NCBI GenBank assembly: GCA_036785665.1
Contig: JAXIVJ010002545.1
Location: 1-64,000 of the forward strand
DNA length: 64,000 bases
DNA from: Chirona hameri
Taxonomy: Eukaryota; Arthropoda; Thecostraca; Balanomorpha; Balanidae
Direction: 5' to 3'
Part shown: piece by piece, positions 1 through 8,932 of the stretch
Position numbering within the stretch: the first letter of the stretch is position 1
Layout of the letters: each line of letters starts with the position of its first letter
Notes under the pieces: model-generated
The model's input: only the letters and a program-made list of their open reading frames with translations
Told to the model about the DNA's origin: nothing
Database searches by the model: none
Position numbers and translations under genes: made by a program

Positions 1-61
1 GCTTATGACTAGATCAGGATAAATACTACAGCAGAGCACATACAAATGTGATATTTAAAAT
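1..61. other. Unassigned edge sequence
   Basis: AT-rich sequence up to the first recognisable element terminus. No ORF, repeat or RNA gene is visible. Confidence 0.5.
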
Positions 62-178
62 CACTAGCGGATCCAGGGGAAGGGGGCATGGCGGTCATGT
101 CCCCCCCCCCCCCCCCCCCCCCACAAAAAAACACCTGAAATCGGAGCAAAATTAACCACCGTTCTGGATCCGCCAATG
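62..178. mobile_element. Short inverted-repeat element (MITE-like)
   Basis: The left end reads CACTAGCGGATCCAG (62-76). The right end, CTGGATCCGCCAATG (164-178), is its near-perfect reverse complement. A run of about 20 C residues (102-121) lies inside. The same terminus recurs in this window at 255, 7508, 19975, 20267, 21341, 23487 and 24092, usually next to a G or C tract, so this is a repeat family. There is no coding capacity, so if mobile it must have been moved by a transposase supplied elsewhere. The superfamily is not assignable from these ends. Confidence 0.55.
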
Positions 179-325
179 TTTAAAATCACGTGCAATGCCT
201 TTATAATGAGATCAATCACATATATTTTATATCCCCAGGCCCGAAACCACCGTTCTGGATCTGCCAATGTTTAAAATCACGTGCAATAACTTTTTAATTA
301 GATCAATCACATATATTTTATATAA
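156..325. repeat. 91-bp tandem duplication
   Basis: The segment starting CCACCGTTCTGGATC at 156 is repeated at 247. Both copies run through the element terminus and the following AT-rich sequence, with small differences such as CCGCC versus CTGCC. The duplication therefore includes the right end of the element at 62-178 and happened after its insertion. Confidence 0.7.
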
Positions 326-1275
326 CACATGTTTCACACCAAGGAAAATACACAACAGAATGTGAAAACAAACTGCATGACATCAACGCTTGTGCAGGGA
401 AGCCCCAGATAGCCGACTACAGGAGCCCTCTTCTGCTACTGCTGAGCCGACTACTGCTCGTCCTAAGATACATACCAAGTTAATCCCTTGTCAAGCACCC
501 CAGGGACTTGACCAACACCACGTTTAGCAACAATATAAATGCAGAAGGCCTCACATGCGCCAGTCACAGTACAACGGCAGCAGACCCGATCGGACTTGCA
601 CTATTCAACACACAGCAGTCGCCGCCGAGCTGTCCAGGCTCCGCCGCTTCAGCGCAACAGCCGGATGCAGAAGAATACGACATGAACCAATAACTTGTAT
701 GTACAAAGTTCTGCAAATAACCAATGAGTACATACAAAATTATCTCAACACAGTGTCGCCAAATTCAGCCAGTTAGGTGTCAAGGATGTATATTACGAGC
801 GAGGCCGAAGGCCGAGCGAAGTCTTACTAAACTTGCGGGGAAAACAATATTGAGCGGCCTGATATGAAATATGAAGAGAGCAAAATTCTTTGGACCCAAA
901 AAGTCCAGAAAATGACACAAATTACAAGGCTGTTAACACGACAATGACTGCTCACAGAACTGACAAAAAAAAATCAATTATAAATACATTCCACTAACTA
1001 ACCAGAAACTGGAACATAAAGCGAGACGCGGACCAATAAATACCCTGCCGTCGGTGACGAAGAATGCCACTGCACGGGAGTGAATGCAAAGGCTGTACAA
1101 ATCTGTATTATTCTTGATTGAAACACGAACGACATACCTGCCGCGAATGTGGTGCATCCATATTTGGTATATTATTCCAAATTTGGTAGTGACCTTCATT
1201 TGTTGGTAGGTTTTCTAGTTTTTATAGTATATTTTTTAGTATATACTAATAAAAAAAATTGGAGTACCCAGTGTT
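326..1275. other. No recognisable gene
   Basis: Mostly AT-rich sequence. ORFs here are short, overlap in several frames and match no family I recognise. A short motif around 800-825 (GCGAGGCCGAAGGCCGAGCG then AAGTCTTACT) resembles the edge of a dispersed repeat, because GTCTTACTTCG recurs at 21041. Confidence 0.5.
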
Positions 1276-1555
1276 CTATTGCCCTGGGTCGGCCGGCCGG
1301 GCGCGCTGCGCGCCAGTCTAACGGACTGACGGGTCTCACGCCCGGTCGGCCGATGGGGGAACTGCCTCGTGACGTCGTGCGAGGCAGTGTCGGGCGTAGG
1401 CTGCGGCCTGTCTGGAGCGCCGGGTAGGTACCCCACAGCTCTCTCCGGCCGGGGCGGTAACCCCCAGACCTCTCCCCGAAGCCGGGACGGTTTTGCCAAT
1501 GTCGCGGGCACCGTTCCGGCTTGGCCAGGCGGGCCGCACAGATGCTGATGATGCA
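1276..1555. other. GC-rich island of unknown origin
   Basis: About 280 bp of strongly GC-rich sequence between AT-rich flanks. It contains short stems such as ACTGCCTCG / CGAGGCAGT (1369-1396) and CAGTC / GACTG. Minus-strand frames are open for 77-181 codons, but several frames are open at once, as expected of GC-rich DNA, and none gives a recognisable protein. It could be a fragment of a retroelement leader or of a SINE; I cannot decide. Confidence 0.35.
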
Positions 1556-1560
1556 ATGTT

Positions 1561-1997
1561 CGTGTTCATGTGCGTATGTTTGATGTCTTTTTATTGAGTT
1601 TTCCGAAATATATATGTTGTGACCTGAAAAAACACCATTATTTAAACTGATGTTTAATTTAGTATGTACATACATACGTGTCATTTTAAAGAAAAGACAG
1701 CAGGCTTCAAAACACATGAAATACCGTGCACAAATATGCATAAATACTTGGTTACCTTGGCAGAGAAATATCGTGAAAATACGTTGTGCACTTGTGTTAC
1801 ATTCGGTTCGTAATGTAGCAGCCTCGTAAAAAGTGAGGTAAAAACGATGTCGATTGACACCCTGGTCACCAAAGTGTCAATCGACCTCGTTTTTCGACAA
1901 GTCTGCCAGTCACTATCGTTTCCGCCAAACGGTCTTTTTCTTTGTTACGCCGCCTCAAAACGTACCTCAGGACGTCGATCGGGCAGCAGCGGCTGAA
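1561..1997. other. AT-rich sequence with a hairpin at 1841-1893
   Basis: No gene is visible. Arms at 1841-1860 and 1874-1893 are reverse complements except for one base, around a 13-base loop; the inner 12 bp (1849-1860 with 1874-1885) pair perfectly. The stretch leads directly into the 24-bp array. Confidence 0.6.
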
Positions 1998-4111
1998 TCA
2001 CCTGGCACTGATGAGCGTGTATCACCTGGCACCGATGAGCGTATATCGCCTGGCACCGATGAGCGTGTATCACCTGGCACTGATGAGCGTGTATCACCAG
2101 GCACTGATGAGCGTGTATCACCTGGCACTGATGAGCGTGTATCACCTGGCACTGATGAGCGTGTATCACCTGACACTGATGAGCGTGAATCACCTGGCAC
2201 TGATGAGCGCGAATCACCTAGCACTGATGAGCGTGTTTCACCTGGCACTGATGAGCGTGAATCACCTGGTACTGATGAGCGTGTATCACCTGGCACCGAT
2301 GAGCATGTATCACCTGGCACTGATGAGCGTGAATCACCTGGCACTGATGAGCGTGTATCACCTGGCACTGATGAGCGTGTGTCACCTGGCACTGATGAGC
2401 GTGAATCACCTGGCACTGATGAGCGTATATCGCCTGGCACTGATGAGCGTGAATCACCTGGCACTGATGAGCGTGCATCACCTGGCACCGATGAGCGTGT
2501 ATCACCTGGCACTGATGAGTGGGTATCACCTGGCACTGATGAGCGTGTATCACCTGGTACTGATGAGCGTGTATCACCTGGCACTGATGAGCGTGTATCA
2601 CCTGGCACTGATGAGCGTGTATCACCTGGCACATATGAGCGTGCATCACCTGGCACTGATGAGCGTGCATCACCTGGCACCGATGAGCGTGTATCACCTG
2701 GCACTGATGAGTGGGTATCACCTGGCACTGATGAGCGTGTATCACCTGGTACTGATGAGCGTGTATCACCTGGCACTGATGAGCGTGTATCACCTGGCAC
2801 TGATGAGCGTGTATCACCTGGCACATATGAGCGTGCATCACCTGGCACTGATGATCGTGTATCACCTGGCACTGATGAGCGTGTATCATCTGGCACTGAT
2901 GAGCGTGTATCACCTGGCACTGATGAGCGTGTATCACCTGGCACTGATGAGCGTGTATCACCTGGCACCGATGAGCGTGTATCACCTGGCACTGATGAGC
3001 GTTAATCATCTGGCACTGATGAGCGTGTATCGACTGGCACTGATGAGTGTGTATCACCTGGCACTGATGAGCGTGTATCACTTGGCACCGATGAGCGTGT
3101 ATCATCTGGCACTGATGATCGTATATCATCTGGCACTGTTGAGCGTGTATCACCTGGCACTGATGAGCGTGTATCACCTGGCACTGATGAACGTGTATCA
3201 TCTGGCACTGATGAGCGTGTATCACCTGGCACCGATGAGCGTGTATCATCTGGCACTGATGAGCGTGTATCACCTGGTACCGATGAGCGTGTATCACCTG
3301 GCACTGATGAGCGTGTATCACCTGTCACTGATGAGCGTGTATCATCTGGCACTGATGAGCGTGTATCACCTGGTACTGATGAGCGTGTATCACCTGGCAC
3401 TGATGAGCGTGTATCATCTGGCACTGATGAGCGTATATTACCTGGACCTGATGAGCGTGAATCACATGGCACTGATGAGCGTGTATCACCTGGCACTGAT
3501 GAGCGTGAATCATATGACACTGATGAGCGTGTATCGCCTGGCACTGATGAGCGTGAATCATCTGGCACTGATGAGCGTGTATCACCTGGTACTGATGAGC
3601 GTGTATCACCTGTCACTGATGAGCGTGTATCATCTGGCACTGATGAGCGTGTATCACCTGGCACTGATGAGCGTGTATCACCTGACACTGATGAGCGTGA
3701 ACCATCTGGCACTGATGAGCGTGTATCACCTGGCACTGATGAGCGTGTATCATCTGGCACTGATGAGCGTGTATCACCTGGCACTGATGAGCGTGTATCA
3801 CCTGGCACTGATGAGCGTGTATCATCTGGGACTGATGAGCGTGTATCACCTGGCACTGATGAGCGTGTATCACCTGGCACCGATGAGCGTGTATCACCTG
3901 GCACTGATGAGCGTGTATCACCTGGCACTGATGAGCGTGTATCACCTGGCACTGATGAGCGTGTATCACCTGACACTGATGAGCGTGTATCATCTGGCAC
4001 TGATGAGCGTGTATCACCTGACACTGATGAGCGTGTATCACCTGGCACTGATGAGCGTGTATCACCTGACACTGATGAGCGTGTATCACCTGTCACTGAT
4101 GAGCGTGTATC
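1998..4111. repeat. 24-bp tandem array, about 88 copies
   Basis: Units read approximately TCACCTGGCACTGATGAG plus CGTGTA, repeated without length change. Because 24 is a multiple of three, several frames stay open: plus-strand frames encode SPGTDERV-type and HLALMSVY-type 8-residue repeats, and minus-strand frames encode VPGDTRSS-type and HAHQCQVI-type repeats. Variation is mostly single-base substitution. An 8-unit (192-bp) higher-order repeat is visible: the rare variant GATGAGTGGG occurs at 2514 and 2706 with matching neighbours. The second half (after about 3000) is richer in the ATCATCTGG variant. I read it as a minisatellite rather than a gene, since no frame has a recognisable domain, signal or exon boundary outside the array. 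Confidence 0.9.
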
Positions 4112-4180
4112 GTAAACAGATCGAGGATGCGGACATAGTGTGTCTTATGAAGACCTTCGTCGCCCGAAATTCGGAGCGCA
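4112..4180. other. Spacer between the two arrays
   Basis: Sixty-nine bases of unique sequence join the 24-bp and 46-bp arrays. The long plus-strand frame from the 24-bp array runs through it and ends at 4203, just inside the next array. No feature was recognised. Confidence 0.5.
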
Positions 4181-4826
4181 TGAAAACCTTCGGAACGGTG
4201 TAACCGAAAGGTGAGCACTGAGAGTTCAGGAACCTTCGGAACGGTGTAACCGAAAGGTGAGAACTGAGAGTCCAGGAACCTTCGGAACGGTGTAACCGAA
4301 AGGTGAGCACTGAGAGTCCAGGAACCTTCGGAACGGTGTGACCGAAAGGTGAGAACTGAGAGTCCAGGAACCTTCGGAACGGTGTAACCGAAAGGTGAGA
4401 ACTGAGAGTCCAGGAACCTTCGGAACGGTGTAACCGAAAGGTGAGAACTGAGAGTCCAGGAACCTTCGGAACGGTGTGACCGAAAGGTGAGAACTGAGAG
4501 TCCAGGAACCTTCGGAACGGTGTAACCGAAAGGTGAGCACTGAGAGTCCAGGAACCTTCGGAACGGTGTAACCGAAAGGTGAGAACTGAGAGTCCAGGAA
4601 CCTTCGGAACGGTGTAACCGAAAGGTGAGAACTGAGAGTCCAGGAACCTTCGGAACGGTGTAACCGAAAGGTGAGCACTGAGAGTCCAGGAACCTTCGGA
4701 ACGGTGTGACCGAAAGGTGAGAACTGAGAGTCCAGGAACCTTCGGAACGGTGTAACCGAAAGGTGAGAACTGAGAGTCCAGGAACCTTCGGAACGGTGTA
4801 ACCGAAAGGTGAGCACGAGAGTCCAG
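4181..4826. repeat. 46-bp tandem array, about 14 copies
   Basis: Each unit starts near AACCTTCGGAACGG and ends near GAGAGTCCAGG. Inside each unit CCTTCGG and CCGAAAGG form an imperfect stem around GTGTAA, so the transcript of every unit could fold into a small hairpin. Because 46 is not a multiple of three, one minus-strand frame cycles through all three phases and stays open for 264 codons; this is a by-product of repetition. Units differ at two recurrent sites (GTAACC/GTGACC and GAGAAC/GAGCAC), and the order of variants suggests local unit-block duplication. Confidence 0.9.
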
Positions 4827-5212
4827 GTGGTCTGGTGGAGAACTGAGGTGGTTGGCTGAGTGGATTCAACTGCTGCAATGGATTCAAATGCTGCTGTCAG
4901 AATATATGTAATGGATTAAAATGCGGCTGTCACCTGTCAGAATATATGCAATGGATTAAAATACTACTCTGTTGGGTTAAGGCTTCGGTGCATCAGTGCA
5001 TACTGTTTGGTTTTCTACATTTGGGAATTTGGAAATAGGCCATTTGGGAATTGGCCACCTTCGTGGTGTAAAGATTATGTCACTGTTAAGTGTTAATACA
5101 TCTGATGTGTGGCCTGTAGGTATCCTACAAATTGACGGATCTGACTGTTGTCATTTTGTTTACATATGTACATGTGATTTTGCTTCTCCAGCCACCAGAT
5201 TATTGCACCATC
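4827..5212. other. Unique sequence with a short direct repeat
   Basis: No gene was recognised. TGTCAGAATATATG with AATGGATTAAAAT occurs twice (about 4895-4921 and 4937-4963), a local direct duplication of about 42 bp period. Confidence 0.5.
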
Positions 5213-5380
5213 AAAGGCGCAACCAGGGAGGGGGGATCCCGGGATCCGGGATCCCTTTTTAGAGGCAAAGTGCACGTTTTCCGTACTCTTTTCCGAAAAA
5301 TAAGCAAAAATTTGGCACGGGACCCCCCTCGACCCGGAGCCCCCTTTTAAAATTCCTGGTTTCCTGGTTGCGCGCCTGTG
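5213..5380. mobile_element. Short inverted-repeat element (MITE-like)
   Basis: The left end AAAGGCGCAACCAGG (5214-5228) and the right end CCTGGTTGCGCGCC (5363-5376) are reverse complements apart from a 2-base difference. Inside the left end are GGATCC repeats, and the interior has G- and C-rich runs. No coding capacity. A different terminus from the CACTGGCGGATCCAG group. Confidence 0.55.
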
Positions 5381-5444
5381 CACAATTGCCCTAGCCTTTG
5401 CCACACCAACTTGAAATAGGTTCCTACGCCCCTGCTCAGGATGC
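5381..5444. other. Spacer, nothing seen
   Basis: Short unique spacer between an inverted-repeat element and the 46-bp pair. Confidence 0.4.
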
Positions 5445-5537
5445 CATCGCGGTCGTATCGGGGGGACCTGCCGAGGTTACGTCCCACGTTCATCGCGGTC
5501 GTATCGGGGGGAACCTCCCGAGGTTACGTCCCACGTT
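5445..5537. repeat. 46-bp direct duplication, two copies
   Basis: CATCGCGGTCGTATCGGGG starts at 5445 and again at 5491. The second copy has one extra base near its middle. It is unrelated in sequence to the 46-bp array at 4181. Confidence 0.8.
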
Positions 5538-5658
5538 CGGTTACTTACCGTCACGGGGATAGTATCGAGGGTGGCAATGTCACTGGGCCCGCCAACTTCT
5601 CCCATTCCACTGCAGCATGGGCGCGGAGAATGGGTCTCGTTTATCGGTACCCGTACCA

Positions 5659-6280
5659 GCGGCGCAGCCAGACCTTCGGCAAGGGGGGGGGGGGCACGGC
5701 ATCCCTAGAGGGCCCCTCGGCCAAAGCCCCCCCAAAAGAAATGGTATCTCCTCGGATTTAGGCCTCTATATTTTGCAGAGGTCCTAAATTATCGCAACAA
5801 CAAAAAAACGCCGGACAGACCCATGTTGAACAGACCCCATGCGTAGATTGACTGATAAGTACGTAGTCTGATACAAAATAATGTGCGGCAACTGACTCCC
5901 TTTGGCACCATATGAAGTATTAACTTGCGCACCGACGTGGGGTGCGGATATCCGCCCACCTTGGGTTTTCGTAGATATTGGGAAAACGGCGGTGTGTAGC
6001 GCAACCAAACTTAGCATAGCTCTTTGGGCGTCAAATATCCACATTTGGTTTAATTTTGTATCTCGGAGTCATCTCAGATCAGGTCAACAGTGCATGTTAA
6101 GTGACCCCACCTCCAAGAAAGTTTTTGAAAGTTAAGTGACCCCACTTCCAAGCAATTTTTTAAAGTCGTGCCAAAGCCACAGTGATTGACCGAGCGGTTT
6201 CAAACTCACAGGACTTAATAAGGCCATAAGTACCTACAATTCGTTCATCTTGGATTTATAATATCGGTGACCTAAGGTCA
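5659..6280. repeat. Dispersed repeat, tandem copy 1
   Basis: Begins with GGCGCAGCCAGACCTTCGG and a G tract, and ends at GACCTAAGGTCA. Copy 2 (6289-6910) matches it over its whole length with scattered substitutions and indels, including the shared landmarks GCGTAGATTGACTGATAAGT and GACCGAGCGGTTT. The GGCGCAGCCAG start resembles the ends of short inverted-repeat elements; a reversed match (TGGCTGCGCCCTTG) occurs near 25391. There is no credible ORF: the frames covering it are short and broken differently in the two copies. Confidence 0.75.
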
Positions 6281-6288
6281 GATCCAGG

Positions 6289-6910
6289 GGCGCAGACAGA
6301 CCTTCGCCAAGGGGGAGGGGGAGGGCACAGCATCCCGAAGGGCACCATCGATCAAAACCACACTCCCCCCCAAAAAAAAACATGGCGCGAAATGGTATAT
6401 CCTCGGATTTGGGCCACTATATTTTGCCGGGCCCCTAAATAGTCGCAAAAAAAAACGTCGGACAGGCCCATGTCGAACAGAGCCTATGCGTAGATTGACT
6501 GATAAGTTCTTAGTCTGATCAACAAAAAAAAAATCGGCAACTGATCCCTGTTGGCATCATGATGTGAAGTATTAACACGCGCACCGACTTGGGGGGGGGG
6601 GGGCGGATATCCGTCCCCTGAGGTTTTCGTAAATATTGGAAAATGTCGACACGCAGCGCCGCCAAACTTGGCGTAACTCTTTGGGGAACAATCACCCAAA
6701 TTGTGTGCCATTTTGTATTTAGAATCATCTCAGGTCAGGTCCACAAGTCACGTTAAGTGATCCCACCTCCAGGCACGTTTTGGAAAGTTTATGGTCGTGC
6801 CAAAGTGATCGACCGAGCGGTTTGAAACTCCCAGGATTCATTTAGGTCATAGCCCATAAGTACCTACAATTCGTATATCTCGAATTTGTAATATCGGTGA
6901 CCTAAGGTCA
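6289..6910. repeat. Dispersed repeat, tandem copy 2
   Basis: Second copy of the unit at 5659-6280, offset 630 bp, in the same orientation. It differs by point changes and by length of homopolymer tracts (a long G run at about 6591-6603). Both copies end in the palindrome-like GACCTAAGGTCA. Confidence 0.75.
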
Positions 6911-7507
6911 TTTCGATTTGGTAAACTTATATTATAAGTAAATGGAGAAAATGAAAACACGTAGAAATCCACAGAAAACGCTTAAATTTGACCAGTTTTC
7001 ACCAGCTACCTACACCATTCTTGTGCCAAATGCAAAGAACCAAGTCACATTTGTGTTATGTGACCTCTACGAGGTCAACTCAGGTGACCCAAGAGGTTAC
7101 GTTTTTTTCTTCAAGAACTCTTTGCCAAATGAAGGTAGAGTAATGGAGTTATCAACATTGCGTTTCGCTCGTCGAGACACGTTGACTGATGTAAAATTTG
7201 AACTTGATCTGACCGTCAAGGTCAGATCAAGTTCAAATTTTACAGCTGAGCACAGGACAGGCCAATTTTCGAATATGACCTAACTAGGTCATGATCATCC
7301 GATATACCATTCGATGCGTCTCGACAGAGAAACACAATGGTGAAAACTGTAAGTATCACTTTATCATGCGTATCTCAAAAGTTATTCCCTAAAAACAATT
7401 CCGCGATTTTAAGAATGTTTCACGTTCGATGGCCTTCCCTGAGCTAGCTATTGACCCGAGATCAAATCTGATGAAGCCTGAGTGACAACTAATGAAATTA
7501 TATTTCG
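6911..7507. other. AT-rich interval with a perfect 25-bp hairpin
   Basis: No gene was recognised; the 113-codon frame at 6942-7283 runs through the hairpin and has no family resemblance. GAGGTCA/AGGTCA-type words recur. Sequence right of the hairpin (about 7280-7345) resembles the AGGTCA-containing module of the fold-back element at 21475-22679, so this may be a diverged relative. Confidence 0.45.
7190..7244. repeat. Perfect inverted repeat, 25-bp arms, 5-base loop
   Basis: Bases 7190-7214 and 7220-7244 are exact reverse complements around GTCAA. Arms include ACTTGATCTGACC / GGTCAGATCAAGT. The perfect identity against a diverged background suggests a recent origin. Confidence 0.95.
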
Positions 7508-8025
7508 CACTGGCAGATCCAGCCTCTCTCCGTAGGGGGGGGGCATCTTTTTATGGCAAAAGAGTACTCCATTTTTCCCCCGCTGATTTGGGCCGGTCGC
7601 TTTATTTTGGTTTTCGAGCTAAGAAATTCACTTCAAATTCACAACAACAAAAAATATCCAAAAAACAACAGTTTTTCCTATTTTGGAGGGTCAAAAACAC
7701 AAAATTTCGAATATTCGAGATGGCCATTTTGAAGAGAATGTCATTTTTTATTTTGCCGTTTTATTTGCAATTTGCTTCAAAACTCTATTTTCTACGATTG
7801 GTCAAACATTTATCGTTTTTCCGCCAAAAATGGAATGACATGGCGTCATTAAAACGTCATTATTTCCCACAATACTACATCAATTTAATTGGAATTTGGG
7901 TAAGAAGGCGTAGAATTGATGCAGCATAAGGTACTGAAAGTTTGACGTTGATATCTATCATAGTTTTCAAGTTATTGAGAAAATCCGGAAGGGGGTTGAT
8001 TCTGCCCCCCTCCGCGGGGTGCGGG
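7508..8025. repeat. Dispersed repeat with MITE-type terminus
   Basis: Starts with the terminus CACTGGCAGATCCAG (7508-7522) and a G tract. Positions about 7670-7965 match 24955-25290 closely (shared landmarks TTTTGAAGAGAATGTCATTT, TTTATCGTTTTTC and AATGACATG), in the same orientation. No coding potential seen: the 145-codon plus frame has no recognisable domain and is not conserved in the other copy. Confidence 0.6.
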
Positions 8026-8029
8026 TTAA

Positions 8030-8378
8030 CCCTATTTGTAACAGGGGCGGATTCCGCCCCCCCCCCCCCCCTCATGTTTTTCGCAGATATCTCCAGAACG
8101 GCTGGGAGCAGGCCCATTAAATTTGGGGACTTTTTATAGAATTGAATACCGCATTCGGAGTCAAAACTTTGAGTTCTTAACCTGAACAGAGGCGGTTCCA
8201 GGGCACAGTTTTGGGTGGGTTCGGAGGCGACATTTGGCGATAATACGGAAATGCGATCTTCACGGTTTCTTCCTAACTGCCTCAAGTATGAAGTAGTTAC
8301 ATCGGTTTACGGTGATTGCAACAAGTGCAAATTAGTTGATGTTAATGAAATATCATAAAAAGTGCATGGCAGAGGCGG
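8030..8378. mobile_element. piggyBac-like copy 1, left piece
   Basis: Aligns with 26698-27046 of copy 2 with scattered substitutions, up to the AGGCGG (8373-8378) that became the LINE target duplication. Confidence 0.8.
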
Positions 8379-8932
8379 CGGCGTTTGACGGTCGGGTGCT
8401 AGTCGCCCGACCTGAACAGGCTTCTTACGTCGATTATGGAAATGTACTATGATGCGACAGGAGACGCCTGGCTTTTTACATCGGCAAGGCTTTTCTGCGA
8501 CTAAGCGCGTCGACCCGTACCCCGGGATGAAGGGGTCCTGGAGGCTGAGCCACCTACCGCGCGGGCTAGTCGTGGTAGCGTGGCAACACTCCTCTTTGGC
8601 CTGGATTTCCGGAAGGGCGGGGACACTCAGTGAGGCGCTGCACTGAGAAGCTTTTTGGTCGGGGCTGCTGCCGGGGGCCGTGGCTTGGCTGTCTCGCTGC
8701 CGCGGGGCGAGTGCAGGCACTCGTCCGGCGGCGGTGGGGTGGCTTTCCCGCTGCCCCGGGTGGCGGCTCGGCTTAAGGCGTCAAGGGAGGAGGCGACGTC
8801 CAAACGGAGGGGGTGGTGAGTCTCTCTCTCCCCTCTGGGAGGGCATCGTCGAGCCCCGTACAGCCCACTCCCCAGCCCTAGGCCTTGTAGCGGCGCCGTG
8901 GCGGAGCGTCGGCTGGGACTGGGCAGAGACCA
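8379..8932 (+). other. LINE leader (5' UTR)
   Basis: GC-rich 554-bp region between the target duplication and ORF1. The first bases contain GGTCGGG...GCCCGACC, a potential stem near the 5' end. As in other non-LTR elements, an internal promoter would be expected here, but I cannot point to one. Several frames are open by composition only. Confidence 0.55.

Noticed and set aside
1196..1741. 181-codon minus frame over the GC island
   Set aside because: Three overlapping frames open by composition; no family resemblance.
1854..4203. Plus-strand frames of 383 and 753 codons and minus-strand frames over the 24-bp array
   Set aside because: Four frames open at once; no domain, signal peptide or gene structure outside the array.
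1998..4826. CRISPR-like appearance of regular repeats
   Set aside because: Direct head-to-tail units with no unique spacers, in animal DNA.
4093..4887. 264-codon minus frame over the 46-bp array
   Set aside because: Frame cycling of a repeat without stops.
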